Numbered from the stretch's first letter, positions 22,101-34,669 are shown. The stretch: DNA of 64,000 nt from Ophiostoma sp. CBS 140.51 (GCA_029298735.1 JANSLP010000052.1:62001-126000); one strand, 5' to 3'. A program made the numbers and translations. Notes: a model not told the origin generated them from the sequence alone.

Positions 22101-25100
22101 ATACTTTCCTCTACCACGTTGGACAAAAGTATGGGGCAAGGAGGTACAAAGACAACGAAAATGGACGACGACAGCAGAAGACTTACGCGTACGGAGAATG
22201 GGGAAGACCACAAAACATCACGTCCTGTCATACAGGCCATTGGTCAAGAGGCCATACACACCAAACACGGTGAACAAAAACACGCCATCGCATCGAGCAG
22301 ACAAAATACAAAACCACCGATACAAGTACACCAGGAGGCACGGGGGCGTCAATGCGGTGGCGCTGGAAACGTAGCAAATCAATAACGCCCCGAGACTAGA
22401 AGCCTTTGTGGAAAGACTTGAGTCTTCCCTCGGCTTCCTCAACAAGTTCAGGTACCCGAGAGTCGAAAGTGGTCCGCCCAAATGAAGTAATAAGGATAAT
22501 TTTCTCCTTAAGCCGCGCGCTCGGCGTGGCCCGAAGGACGCCGGCGTCTCCTCCTCATTTTATTTTGCCCCTCCTCCTTTATGTTTCTGAACGACGCCGC
22601 TCCGGGCCTAGCGACCTTCATATTTGGTCTTTTGGTCCCAACAGGTCGAGCGCCGCCGTTTGAGAAAATGGTGAACGGTCTTTTTGCTTTCTTTTTTCGG
22701 CGCGCTCACTGGACATTTCAAAATACTTCCACTGCCTCCACCTACCCACAATGGAAATCTCCATCCCCATCATCCAGAAAAGACAAAGAACAAAACAGAA
22801 GGGACCACACGAAGGAAGAAGACAGACGAAAGGACGCAAAAAGGAACCGAAGCTAGTGTTTCGATGCAAGCGCTGGCACCAGTTGGTGGCTTGCTCGTTT
22901 GTGTTTTGGGCGCTCTGGCACTCTGGCGCGTATCATATCTGGTCAGCAAACTTTCTGTTGTCAACAGCCACAAAACCGGGCCAGCCCGGGCCATGCCAAG
23001 GCCATCTGACGAGGCCCTTCGCTTTCTGAGACGCCTCCATCATGAGGATGAAGCGAAGGGAATAATGTGCGAGAAAGAAGAAAAAAAGTGCGGACCACTC
23101 AGTGGCGCCTGGCATACTGTTCCCATGCTTTGTAAACAAATACGGTGCACGGAGTACGAGTCGAGGTCCAGATCGAAGGATGCCGAGAATGGCAGAGGAC
23201 GTGAGAGACAAGAGACAAATTCGTACTTGTCCATGTACGAGCAAGTGTCTCCATCATTGTCCTTCTTCATACCTCATCCCGTCTAATTGATTCGAGATAG
23301 CGACGGCCTCCGATGTGCGAGGATGAGGCTCTCTCGTTTGAAACACGCCAGAAGGTCCAGAAGGTCCAGAAAATGCACGATAGCTTCTTCTCACACTTCG
23401 TCCCTCTGTGTTCTACGCCATGGCCTCGTCTGGCCTCGAAGACTATGTCGGGGAATTTTACTCGTTAGCATCCCAATTCCCGTCGTCGCCAGATTGCTGG
23501 GACGAGTTTTGCGAATGTACTTCGTAGTCTGGCCAGGATATGATCGTGAGCCCCCAGCCCTGGTATGTAGGCCCTGACCCGCTCGCATGTCATCCCTGAC
23601 ACATATGATGTGTTCAATACGTCGTCAAAGGCGGAATCGAAAAATCAATCGACCAAGCCTGGCACAACCTCGAATCCCCCTAGAAGAGCAAAGATAGCGG
23701 AACAAGAAGCGGCACAAAATTTTGTGAGCACACAAAAGAACAAAAGGCACAAAAAAACGCCCGCCCAAACACGACTCTCGGACCTTGATGTTACATTCTT
23801 CCCTCAAACCCTATTTTGTCTCCCGGGTACATACAGAGTACGGGGGTATTCGGTCGCTTGGCGTTGACCTGTTTGACCTGGATCAGAGACATGCCACAAA
23901 AGTGTTTACAAAGTTGTTGTAAGAAACATAGAAAGCCTTCCACATCTCGATGTGTTGTATTCAGTTCGCCGTCCTCGCGTCATAGATGAAGTGTGGTGAT
24001 GCTTGACGAGCTTGGCTGCCTTGCATCCTCACCACAGCCGTCTCGCCGTTCTCCTTATAGGCACATGTGTTTGAGAAGATGCAGTCATGCTTGCAGGTGT
24101 TCCGGGAAGGTAAAACAAGGGATGGCATCCTTGGGCCTTCACGATGATGTTTTGTGGCGTTCCTGCATGGCACAGTTCGCGACGGCACTTGTATCGAGGT
24201 GAAGAAAGGGATGAAGAATCTTACACATGTAAGAGTGATCATGATGGATGAAAACATATCACCGAGGAAGGAAAAGAAGAGCATGACCAGCCGGCAAAGT
24301 AAGAGATGCGGCCAATAGGTCTCGGTCGAGTAGTCTCTTGCAAAAACACCTATAAAAGAAATATATGACAAAAGAGCGATCACCGTCGAGAACTCCAAGA
24401 CATTTTACATATACTCGTCATACATTTACTTGTTCTATCCAAGGATGGAAGCCTGGAGACGAACCACCTCCGGGCAAGATCGCCAGTCTTCATTCCTTCC
24501 ATCGTGGCCAGTCTTTGCTTGCCGATGTGTCATGGCTACCTTCACATGTTGTTGATTCGCATATGCTAATTTGTACTGCTCTATCACGAGTTGTATTCGT
24601 GTAGAGAGTACCGACAGAAATTGCGAGCTAACAGTAAGAAGGGTTAGATAAAGCACGAGAAAATCGAACTGTGTTGAATTTTATTCACAACTCATAACAT
24701 CGTGAGATTACCACACAGCAGCGGGCTGCTACGAGCGGCACCAGATGGTGCATAATGCTTCCTCTGTTTGCCTTGTTATCTATCCTGTTACGACGAATGT
24801 CCACACCGTTGCCGTTGATAATGTACACATGTTCCATTCGACCAGGACAGTATAGAGTCTTGTTGACGGAGTGCCATTTGACGATCAACATCTACAACTC
24901 ATCAGCCTCAATTACTGGAAATCCAGGAATACCATGCCCTTATTTCGGCTTGTTGATTTGTCTTTCCTTTTCCCCTATGATTAGTATCGAATTTTCTGAT
25001 CTCATTGGTAACTAATTTCGGGTTTTTTGGTTTGATTTACGTTTCTACTGTTTTTATTTTTCTTTAAACAAGAAAATTCATTCGCTTTTCTTTGCTTTAC

Positions 25101-26693
25101 CAGAACATCCACTGGATATGTAGAATACATGAAAATCAAGGAAGAAATATATCCAGCAACAACAAAACGACTAAAAAAAACAGAGCAAAAACATATGAGG
25201 CCATAAAAACCATTAAAAGGACCTTGTCGAGCGAGATCTTGTCAGCCTCGCGAAAGAAAAAGAAAGCAATTCGATATCACAGTCTACAACCAATTTCGAC
25301 CCTGGACAACACGCACAAAACCCAATGACGCAACAAATAGGGGACGCCACATATTGTCCCCCAATGCAACCCTCTTTACGAAGCATTATTACTGTCCAGG
25401 TCTGGACTGGACTGGCTTTGCCCTACCGCCAGTTCATCCCTTGCCAGTGCATGCGGCTACGGAACCTTTGTACGCGAAGCACCTCTCAAGTTAAATTGAT
25501 TTCGACGCGTCGCCAAGTATAAAAAGAGAACAAAGAGAGCCGCAGCCGCATTCACACCACCTTTTTTGGCCAACAAAAGTACTGTGCAGATGCACCAGTG
25601 TCAGGGCCAGCCGCTCGCACTTTGGTTAGTCTTTTCAATGTTCAGACGAAAAAAGTCGAGATTCTGGCAACACTGCCGGGTTGTTGGGAGAGGATAAAGC
25701 AAGACATGTCCAAGAATATTGGGTAAAAAGTTCAGACGAGAGACACGTATTCTCCAAGTGCCAAGTCACATAATAGGCAAGCAAGGGTCGTGAAAGTGAC
25801 ATCCTTCAGCCTCGCCACAATACAAATAGCCGGCCGTATGTGTCTGACAGATGTTGGGACGATTGTAAGCATGTTAGACGAGAATAAATGCAAAGAATGA
25901 AGCCCTAGAGTGAAATACGTCTGGATGAATAAAGGCTGTCTTGCCCAAGAGTAAGGCTGTTTGTTGGTCGTGAAGAGAGTCGAAGGTTGAAAGATCACCA
26001 CCAGGATTACCTAATGCTACCCTTTCCATACGGGTGCTTAAATCTTAAAATAGGGGTGCTCCAATCCCTCTCCAATAGGGGGGAATGGGGGCTCTAAACG
26101 CTAAACCCACAGGGAGAATAAATGCGTGCCGTCGCCGTCTTCCCGCGCGCGCACAGCGTGTTCAACGTGCCCTGCGCATTTCCCCGCAAGCTTGTGATGG
26201 CGCCAGTGAACCAGTAGAAATAGCGTATGAACCAAGAAAAACTGGGGACCTTAATCTTGCGCCCCTCACAGCAGTGGGCAGTGGACAGAGTTGCTGACAG
26301 CAAGTTCTTTACCGGCAAAAAGTCTCGCGAAAGGCGAATTTCCAACGCGACTGTTTTTTGGGCCTTGCTCCTCCTCCTCTCTTTTCTTCCCCTTTTGTCA
26401 GCGTCGAAGAATCGAAGAACTGAAAACGATCAACATCGAAGGAGTAAAAGAACACGAGTTTCTCCATCAGACTTTCCTTTTTCTTCGTCTGTCGCCCGCC
26501 TTTTCTTTTGTTTCCATCCTTTTACCTTGTCCTCCTTATCGCGATCCCGAACCTCCGGACACGATTACACGTCAATCTCGAATCTCGACCTTGACCCCTA
26601 ATAGGCGCATCACCAAATCGCCATCGACTTCCTCGACACCCTTTCCTTTTCTCTCATCGCCGACTTCGTCGACGACTACGCACACATCTCACA
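16169..26693. other. 10.5-kb gene-poor region
   Basis: I find no coding region that I can support in this stretch. Open frames exist on both strands (up to 268 codons) but they are low-complexity, lack domains, and often overlap one another. From about 16.4 to 18.9 kb the + strand is markedly purine-rich (GAAAAG/AGAGAA runs), which makes the minus strand pyrimidine-rich in the sense of the DUF1765 gene and could be a very long promoter/leader. From about 24.2 to 25.5 kb the sequence is more AT-rich. The last ~350 bases are CT-rich, as expected for the leader of the glutaredoxin gene. No transposon ORF, tRNA or long repeat was recognised. Confidence 0.45.
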
Positions 26694-27539
26694 ATGCCTC
26701 GCCGCACCAAACTTGTGGTCATCGCCGCCCTGGCGTTTACCATTGCCATGATGCTCTACACATCGAGCCTCCGCGACTCGCGCTCGTCCGACCAGCGCAC
26801 CATTCAAGATTTCTACCACAAGACCAAGGGGGCCTTGGCGCCGGGATCTGCCGGCTCTGGTTCTGATTCTGGACCTAACTCGAATACCGCGCCCAAGATT
26901 GTCGACATGGACAATGACGGCGACATCGACGAGGAGGATGTGCGCCTGGCGCGGGAGATGCAGAGCCGGCTCAAGGCGGCCGAGCAGCAGGCCAAGGACA
27001 ATGCGAATGCCAAGGCGCCGAACCCGCCGGACGCGCCGAGCAATGTGATTGGTGTGGGGAGCTCGGCGAATGGGCAGAAGGGCGCCGCTGGTGGTGCTGG
27101 TGGTGCTGCGGCGCCAGCCGCGGCCGGTGGTGCTGTCGCTGGCGCTCCTGCGGGCGCTCCGGCTGACGCCGGCGCAGCCGACGCCGACGCCGCCGTCGCG
27201 GCCGAACTCTCCACCATCCTCAAACGCGCCCCCGTCGTCATCTTCTCCAAAACCTACTGCCCCTTCTCCAAACGTGCCAAGGGCGTCCTCCTCGACAAGT
27301 ACGTCATTGACCCGGCGCCGTTTGTCGTTGAGCTCGACACGCACCCGCTGGGCCCGCAGCTCCAAGCGCGCCTGGCCGAGCTGACGGGCCGGCGCACCGT
27401 GCCCAACATTCTGGTGGGCGGCACCAGCATTGGTGGTGGCGACGACATTGCAGCAATGGACACGAACAAGCAGCTGGTCGAAAAGGTGTCGACACTGGGC
27501 AGCAAATGGGGTGTTGTGATGAAGGAGAGACTTGCTTAG
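26694..27539 (+). CDS. Membrane-anchored monothiol glutaredoxin (Grx6/Grx7-like)
   Basis: An intron-free 281-residue protein. Residues 8-24 (VVIAALAFTIAMMLYTS) form an N-terminal signal anchor, pointing to an ER/Golgi type II membrane protein with the catalytic domain in the lumen, as for yeast Grx6 and Grx7. A disordered linker follows with an Asp/Glu patch (VDMDNDGDIDEED) and a long Ala/Gly/Pro tract (about residues 120-165). The glutaredoxin domain occupies about residues 170-281: VVIFSKTYCPFSKRAK holds a CPFS active site with a single cysteine, so a monothiol by cysteine count. The TVPNILVGGTSIGGGDD segment has the cis-Pro and GG glutathione-binding motifs. Known members handle glutathione-dependent redox in the secretory pathway. 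The Asp-rich patch resembles an EF-hand-like loop, but only one is visible. Confidence 0.88.
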   Translation: MPRRTKLVVIAALAFTIAMMLYTSSLRDSRSSDQRTIQDFYHKTKGALAPGSAGSGSDSGPNSNTAPKIVDMDNDGDIDEEDVRLAREMQSRLKAAEQQAKDNANAKAPNPPDAPSNVIGVGSSANGQKGAAGGAGGAAAPAAAGGAVAGAPAGAPADAGAADADAAVAAELSTILKRAPVVIFSKTYCPFSKRAKGVLLDKYVIDPAPFVVELDTHPLGPQLQARLAELTGRRTVPNILVGGTSIGGGDDIAAMDTNKQLVEKVSTLGSKWGVVMKERLA

Positions 27540-29960
27540 ACGCGGCAGCGTCTTTCTCTTTCGTCTCCTGCTCTTCTCTCGTTCCTGGCGTTCGGTCTTT
27601 CACCTGTACATGGCATCCTAATTCTTCTCTTTTCTTCTTTCCTTTACTCGACATTAGGGACACTTTTTCGGGAGGTTCAGAGGCGTTCATTCCTTTCCAT
27701 TCTTCTATACTTTTCCTTTTCCTTTGTCTTTTTGTTCTTCGGCGTTCCGGGAAAGCAGCCGGCCGGGCGGTTGATGGATTGGTCCTCGCCGCCTGTCTTT
27801 TGACTGTCTTATATTTCTATACCGTGTACTTCTTACTTTCTCTAGATCTTAAATTGTCAGTTTTATTTCAAACGTTCTTGTGTCCGAGGTGGCTGTTGCA
27901 ACTGCGGGTGTCGGTCTATTTCGAAGAATCGTATTGATATGGACAAAGAACACGCCCAAAGGAGCATATCGTATGTCGCTTGTTACCAGCCTGTCATAAA
28001 AAATGTATGAAAAACTCCGTTAAAATTCCGCTTGTTGGTCGTCTATGCTGTCATCAAGCCGGGAGCCACGTTGTCGTTGCCGTTAGCATTGGAGTTGGGC
28101 TGCACTGAGAGCAAGGTGTAACCATTCGGAGTCTGACATGTCTCGCACGTTTTCTCCGTAAAATCGCCGTCTAAACCGGCTGACGTTCAAAGTTCAACGT
28201 TTCCAACAGTCGAGCCGAGTCCTTGTGTCGAGTCGTGTTAGTTATCGCCATCTCAACAAAGTCGTCGTCTCGTCTTGCTCGATGGCCGACGTTGTCGTCG
28301 TCGTTGACGTCGGTCTCCGAGGCAGCAGAATTCTTTTCTTTACCAATTCTTCTCTTCTGTTCGGTTCTGTTCTCGGTAATCCTGTTGCGTGGCCTTTTCT
28401 TCACACGGCCAACTTTGGCCGACCACGGCCAGATGAAGGTGTCCAGCCATGTTTGCTTTGCCTGTCTTGTCTGTGTTGTCTGTCAAGTCCGTCGGACTGG
28501 ATCGTCCGCCTCTTTGACTGCGTAAACTCTTGTTTATGGCGGCCAAAGAGCGGAAATTCAGGCATGACCTCGTAGCAGTCTAGATTCTTTTTCTTCTGCC
28601 AACCTATTTCATACCCACTTGATTCCTCAGGATGTGCTTGTCATGGGAGGTCTCCGCACGTTTGGGACGACATGCATGTCTGCACGTCCTGGTGCATGTC
28701 GAACTGTCGTCTGACATGTCCCCCCACTCACACATCTCAAAGTCGATGGTCGAAAAAAAAGAAGGCCAGGCACATGGAACACGACGAACACGACACTCCG
28801 AAAGACGCGAACGTGCAAGACCTTGCCGCCGTCCGCCATTTAGCACACCGACTTTCGGAGCAACAGAGTCAACAGTGTGCGGGCAGCGCCTGTCCTTCCT
28901 GCCCGGTATGGTTGTGTGGAGTCAACAAGGCAGGCCAAAAGACAAGCGAGGACTCGGGATACGTCAACAACTGGGGGCGGGGAATGCAGCCTTGCAGAGG
29001 TTTGCTCGTACTTTCTGACTTTCTCAATTCCGATTCTTACTCTTTTTTTTCTTTTCTTTTTTTCTTGTCTTTCTCAAAGTTTTGATTGTCTTCCTCCTTC
29101 ACATTCACGTTCCTTCTGTCTCCTTCTCTCCCTCCGCGTTGTGGGGTAGATAGCAAAAGTTGTTGCATCACAGACACGTCCGTCGTTTTTAATTCTGCTG
29201 CCTTGTCAGTCAGAAGCACTAGCCGTTTTGTCTAACCATTTGTTTTCGACGCAAAGACAAAACTCTGAACAAGCTTTGCCGACGTCGGTGATGAAGGAGC
29301 TTGTTTTTACGACGCTCCTTCAGAAGAACAACTCAGGGAGAATAACGGTCATGATCGTTTTGAAGAAGACCAGACGAATGTGAACCCTTTCGACCCTACG
29401 CCCGAGCCTCCACGAACGCTGTCCGAGCCTCACTCCGCGCCTTGTCCCACACTTTACACTTACACAAGCATTCCCCACCGCACCCACCGCCCACTTACAC
29501 CCTATCTTAACGCCTTTGTCCGCCGCCCACCCGGGGAAAGGCTGCGGCGTCATTCGAAACTTGAGCCGCGTCACATCCACGAAAAGATAACCTTATTTTT
29601 GACGAATGCCTTGTGTAGGCACCCCGAATTATGTCAAATAATGTCGACATTCGAGTCACCTTACACTGCAACTTCGGCTTTGGCCGATGTGAAAGGCGCA
29701 AGGCTGTCGGTGGTGTTGATGATAACTCTTTGTTTGTAATCACATCTTGTTGATGTCGACGGAAGGATGTACAATACCCGCGACACTTGTATTTTTGCGT
29801 TGCAATGAAGCAGACCTTGAATGTTGGCGTCGATTTCGACAGCTCTTCAATGTGACGAAATCACGAAACGGACGGTTGTTCTTCCATCTTATTATTAATT
29901 GCCTCAGGCATTGCATGTGAGCAGGTGTGTGAAGTCGGGGAGGAAGGTGCGCTAGTCGGG

Positions 29961-29983
29961 TTGCACTTGCACTTGCACTTGCA
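29961..29983 (+). repeat. Hexamer microsatellite (TTGCAC)
   Basis: Nearly four copies of the TTGCAC unit. It resembles the CTTGTG repeat near 59 kb in length and unit size but not in sequence. It lies in a gene-free stretch. Confidence 0.8.
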
Positions 29984-32900
29984 ACAACACGCAGAATTGG
30001 CACGTCAGGGTGGAAAGCGGGATTGGTTAAAGAGAATCAATAGCGCTGAGGAGAGAAACCGTCACAATGTGAGCTTACCAAATCAATCCGAGGAAACGAT
30101 ATAGTGAGAAGATGAGAGCACCAAAATAACAGTCAGGGCAATAGGGCGTCAGGATAGGTGAGAACCGTCAGCCATAGCAGACCAGGCTCCTGGCAGTGCG
30201 CGCAGCTTCTTGTCGACGTTGTCTAGTCGTTTCGTCTGGTTATCTCATCTTGCCTCATGGTATCGGTAATCTGTGCCCCTTTCCCCCCGTAAACGCCGTC
30301 ATCAGCAACGTATTTCGAACGGTGAACGGATTTCGAGGTGAAAAGCGGAGATTCTTTCCGTACACGGTGCATGGCGGGTATGCCACCCCGACACTGACAC
30401 TGGCAGGTGCGATGGCTGCCGTTCCTGCCGCCGTTCCTTCATTCTGTCGAAACAGGGGCATTTCCGCCGTTTTATTACCTGTTTGGGTACGGCGAAGGGG
30501 AAAGCTACAAAACCACGCCAGAAACGGAGCCAAAAGCCAGCCAACACTCCGCCAACAAGGGCAAACCACGCCGGTGCATTCCCCTTGTGACTCACGTCGC
30601 GCGTTTTGACCAATTCGGCCAAGATTGCAAGACCGTCTTTCCTGCGATTGGCCAGAATTGGGTGCATTTTGGCGATGCACACTTTTGCACCATGCAAAGG
30701 TCCATTGTCATCCCTTCTTACACCCCCATCCTACGCCTGCACAGCAATTCTTTCCCACTCTTTCAGTCACAGCAAGGCTAAGCATCCTGTGACTGACGTT
30801 GCATGTTTTCGATTCTCGCCTAGTTTTTAGTTTCTTAGTTTCCTAGTTTTGCGTTTTACGACGACCCGTTTCGTCTTTCATTCTTTCATGATGTTGGGGA
30901 TGTTTGCTGCCGGACGAATCAGGCCTTTGGATCGACACAGCCTCTTTTGCATTGCACGCCGGCGGACGCTTTTTGTGGCACTACCGCGTATTGGAACGTC
31001 CTTTAACACAGGATGACTCGAACGGTAAGCTAAGAAAAAGACGGCGACAAGCATATCGAGCAAAAAGGCCATGAAAATTCAAGAAAAAATTGATTGGAAT
31101 CGAAAAGCGAAAACGAGAAGCCAAAAACGAAAAACGAGACACGAACACATGCTTCATGCACTGGATGACTACGACTGCGACTGAAAATGCGACTGAAAAT
31201 TTTCTTTCTCGACAGGACTCCACTTGAAAGAAGCCCCATATCAAGCTTCGTGACAAAGCCGACCGCGTCCAACCGTAGCAAGACGTGCGTTGCCGTGGAA
31301 GGGGAAAGTAAAAAGTATGCCGGCCTAGCTATTCAGGCACTGCAGACTTTTCCAGACTTTGCAGGCGGACGGGACTTCCCACTACCGCAGGGCTGCTGCG
31401 CCACGAGCAAAATCGTGAGGAAAACGGGGATACGATGTATTGCATGTATCTGCGGAGATTTGTCTGAAAACTCTGCTAATTTGTTACGTCTTTTTACGTC
31501 TTGTTTCTCCATTGTGGCACAAAACATCGTGAAATTCTTTTACAGAGTCCATTTTGATCCGTTAAAAGCCTCTTCTATCCGAAGATAACAAGAAAACAAG
31601 ACCGCTCTTGCCTCTCTATTTTTGACTTTTCGCATTCTCACCATTGATAGCAGCAAAAGCAAAAGCAAAAGCGAAAACATTCAGCTGCGCATGCTTTGTC
31701 AGTTTTCTTTTCACCAGTTTCGCCGTCTTTCTACCGCCGTTTTTAGCGAACTTGGCGGACTTTCAACTGGGCACGGTACCACTGAAATTGTCGTTGGAGA
31801 TGGAGTTCCATGCGCCCTTCACTCATGAAAAGGCTGAGCCGCCGGCCGGCAGAGGTCTACTGAGACACGATTGGTACGCAACAGTGAGTAAAAAAAAAAT
31901 TGTGACGATCCACTAAAAATGCAATTAACCTTTTACAGAAGCACGGGGCACCTCCTCTCTTGTCAAGGGGGGAGGCTCTCAAGGGCGGGCACGTCATTGG
32001 AGGTCTGGACCTTTTGGGGCTGGCAACGAACACGCCTTTACCCACCGCGAAAAGAGTCATCGCTTTTCTTATGACATTGCCCGCCGGCGATGCTAGCCTC
32101 GAAATAAGGTTGCCAGCCACAATCAAGGGATGTGTTGGACAAGAAAACGACGTATTAGTTCATTTGGTCCTTTTGACATGCGGAGACGTGATGGTGAAAT
32201 GCTACTGAAAGATGACCCGACTGAGGGGGATGTGAACGAAAAGTCGGAGAACAAACGGTGTAGGCCTGATCGGCAAGGCAGCAGTGCACGACAAAACGAC
32301 GTAACTGGGTTTGCACGAACAAGGCCAGCACCGACTAAAATGAAAGGCCACGACAGATTCGTCGTCACAGCAAAAAGGCAGCAATTAAAACAATGAAAAC
32401 GGACGTGCCATTGCTCCGTTGTTGGAACAAAAAGGAATAGGAACAGAAAAAAAAAGGAGACCACGACCGGGGGTCGAACCGGCGGGACCTGCAGGGCGTA
32501 CGCGGAAGGTTGACGTCGGGAATCGCAAATCCATCTTTCAAAGCACTTGAAACCAGGCAGAGGACTCAGAAAAGCAAGGCTGCACCTTTCTGGCCAGGCC
32601 CCCCGTTTTTTACCTTTTCTTTCTTGTACCGTTCCAGGTGGTTTGTGCCGGCGCGTGTTAGTGGGTGTGGAGCAGGGGGGGGTGGTAAAGGTGGGTGGAG
32701 ATCATCACTGGGAAGCGAGAGAAAAGAGGCTCGTGGCATTGCTGGGACCTGCACTTTGTACTCTGTAGGTGTGAGACGGAGGAAAACAGCGGAAGTTTGA
32801 CGACCCAGGAACAAGAAAATAAGAAGAAAAAAATCAAACAGACGAACGACCTCGAGATGACATGACAGGGTAGCCGCAGCGTGTCAATATTCTGTTTTTT

Positions 32901-33080
32901 ATGGATCCTCTTTTTTGATTTTTTTTTCTTTTCGTTCACGGCCAGACGACCACTAGATCGGATCGACGCATACGTCAGAACTATTGACTTGACATGTTGG
33001 GAAGCTCCAACTGTTGTTTTGGTGACGCCCTTACAAATCGTCACGCCTTTCCATTGTCAACTCCCTTTGCTCGAATTGTG

Positions 33081-33089
33081 TATAAGTAA
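33081..33089 (+). promoter_or_regulatory. TATA-like element
   Basis: TATAAGTAA lies about 240 bp upstream of the start codon of the small Ser-rich gene and about 30-50 bp before the CT-rich to CA-rich switch where transcription would plausibly begin. Its assignment as a TATA box is inferred from sequence and spacing. Confidence 0.4.
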
Positions 33090-33199
33090 AGAGGCATCCC
33101 CTCCCCTTTCTCGAGATATTTTTCTTTTCTCTTTTGATCATCACACACAAACAATCAAACACTTCAACAACAGTTGATTTTCACACAGCTTCACTCACA

Positions 33200-33271
33200 C
33201 ACTCAACCAAACAACCAAACAACCAAACAACCACCACAACCTCTCCTCACCACCACCACCACCACCACCAC
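33200..33271 (+). repeat. CA-rich microsatellites in a 5' leader
   Basis: An AACCAAAC octamer-type repeat (about 33204-33232) is followed by a CAC trinucleotide run (about 33248-33271). Both lie in the likely 5' UTR of the small Ser-rich gene. Unstructured, A/C-rich leaders of this kind are common upstream of highly expressed fungal genes. Confidence 0.7.
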
Positions 33272-33319
33272 AACTATTTTCCTCCCTCATCTCCTCGTTT
33301 AAACATCACCACATTCACA

Positions 33320-33667
33320 ATGTCTGCCTACAACGACGCCATCAGTGCCTACGCACACGCCAAGTCCATGGCTGATGCCAACAAGGCCGCAAAGAGCTCA
33401 TCATCTTACACGACCTCTTCGGCTGCTTCCGTCTACAGCGACACCTCGTCCTACTACCCGGTCAAGGACAACAACATGAAGAACAGCTACGACTGCACAC
33501 CCAAGAGCAGCAAGTCCAGCTCGCTCAAGAACTGGACCAAGAACCTGGTTTCCGATCTGGGCAAGTCGCCGACGCACCGGTACGACGCGGCTAACTCGTC
33601 TTCGACGCACTCGACCAACGCCGTCGGTGCGCCGTACTGGAACAACACTCGGCACACAAAGATGTAA
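33320..33667 (+). CDS. Small Ser/Tyr-rich protein, function unknown
   Basis: A 115-residue protein starting MSAYNDAISAYAHAKSMAD. The ATG follows a long CA-rich leader with a TATA-like element upstream. The frame is open further 5', but the upstream part is clearly leader. About a quarter of the residues are serine. The first 30 residues are Ala-rich and could form a helix, the middle is Ser/Tyr-rich, and the C-terminal half is basic with the segment SLKNWTKNLVSDLGKSPTHRY. There are only sparse hydrophobic residues, no signal peptide and no membrane segment, so it is probably a soluble, largely disordered protein. I do not recognise the family. The organised promoter and leader and the C-rich third positions support it as a real and perhaps strongly expressed gene. 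Confidence 0.7.
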   Translation: MSAYNDAISAYAHAKSMADANKAAKSSSSYTTSSAASVYSDTSSYYPVKDNNMKNSYDCTPKSSKSSSLKNWTKNLVSDLGKSPTHRYDAANSSSTHSTNAVGAPYWNNTRHTKM

Positions 33668-34669
33668 GAGGAGCTGATGGATAAGTTGGCGGCGATAGCC
33701 GCCTGCTCCTCAGTCAACCTCTTTTAATCGCATCCCAACATTCTTGCATTGCATCTTTGTTTCCAGCGCCAGCATCTTTTTGTTCTTCCCATTCTTATAC
33801 CACTATTACTGCACTTTCTTTTTCAGCATCCTTCGGTTTCATGATACATGGTTAACGGTCCACGGCTTTTTTATTTTCTTTTTCCTTTGTCTCATTTTGT
33901 TTCTGTTTTCGTCTTTGTTTACTTTTGTTTGATTTACTGGTTTTGACGGGGGGCTGCATTATAGACGTCTTTTCCTTTGTTTTAATTTCTCCTCCTTTCT
34001 GTTTTCTGTCGTCCGTCGAGAGTCGTTGAAAAATGGTGTTCATGATGACAGAAAGTGTTTCCTTTACTTTTACATTTTACATTTTAATTGTCATACCAGT
34101 TTCTCTACTGCTTTTTCTGCCGCTTTTGTTTGTTTTACTGTCTTTCTTCTTTCTGTCTTCTCCCACGGTGACTACCGGGATCGTTCTGTCCTTCTTTCTT
34201 TTCTTCACTTCCTTTTGCATTCCATTTCCCACCATTCCACTATTATTTACACCACACCCCTCCTCCTTCGCTTTCCTCCAGAACACTGATCCTTGGGCTT
34301 TGAGAGTTTCGTAGGGGGGAGAGACTAACGGGTTTGTTCTCACGAACATTATTCTTCCTCGATCCTTCGCTACTAAAAGCTCAAAGCCCAAGCGTCAATG
34401 TCCTGGCGTGAAAAAGGGAGGGAGGGTAAAGCACAAGAAAGGAAGTGAAGAGAAGGGAGGGAGACAAAAAAAGAACGTCCCTTGCTGTTGTTACTGAGGG
34501 GAGTATTCAAGATACTAGATAGAACAAGCAATGTTCAAATGAATCAATCAACTCAAAAATCAATATCAAATTTGCTTCGCTCTGATTCATGTTTTTTTGT
34601 GCAACTTGTGCTCACCTTTCAACATTTGAGAAATTTGTTACCCTTGCGCATAGGATTACTGGTACTGCT
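33668..34669. other. Intergenic, T-rich
   Basis: This is the 3' flank of the small Ser-rich gene. It is T-rich for about 600 bases, then mixed. No gene was recognised. Confidence 0.6.

Larger units (their letters stand above)
27540..33319. other. 5.8-kb region without a supported gene
   Basis: The first ~400 bases are T-rich and are the likely 3' UTR of the glutaredoxin gene. The remainder holds only short frames with no recognisable domains. A short TTGCAC tandem repeat lies at 29961-29983 and an AAAGC-type repeat near 31652-31672. A tRNA-like T-arm fragment is seen on the minus strand near 32460-32500 (see findings). The right end (about 33080-33319) is the promoter and leader of the next gene. 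Confidence 0.45.

Noticed and set aside
30255..30781. Overlapping frames of 124-141 codons on both strands
   Set aside because: No recognisable domain, no plausible leader or splice sites, and frames compete on both strands.
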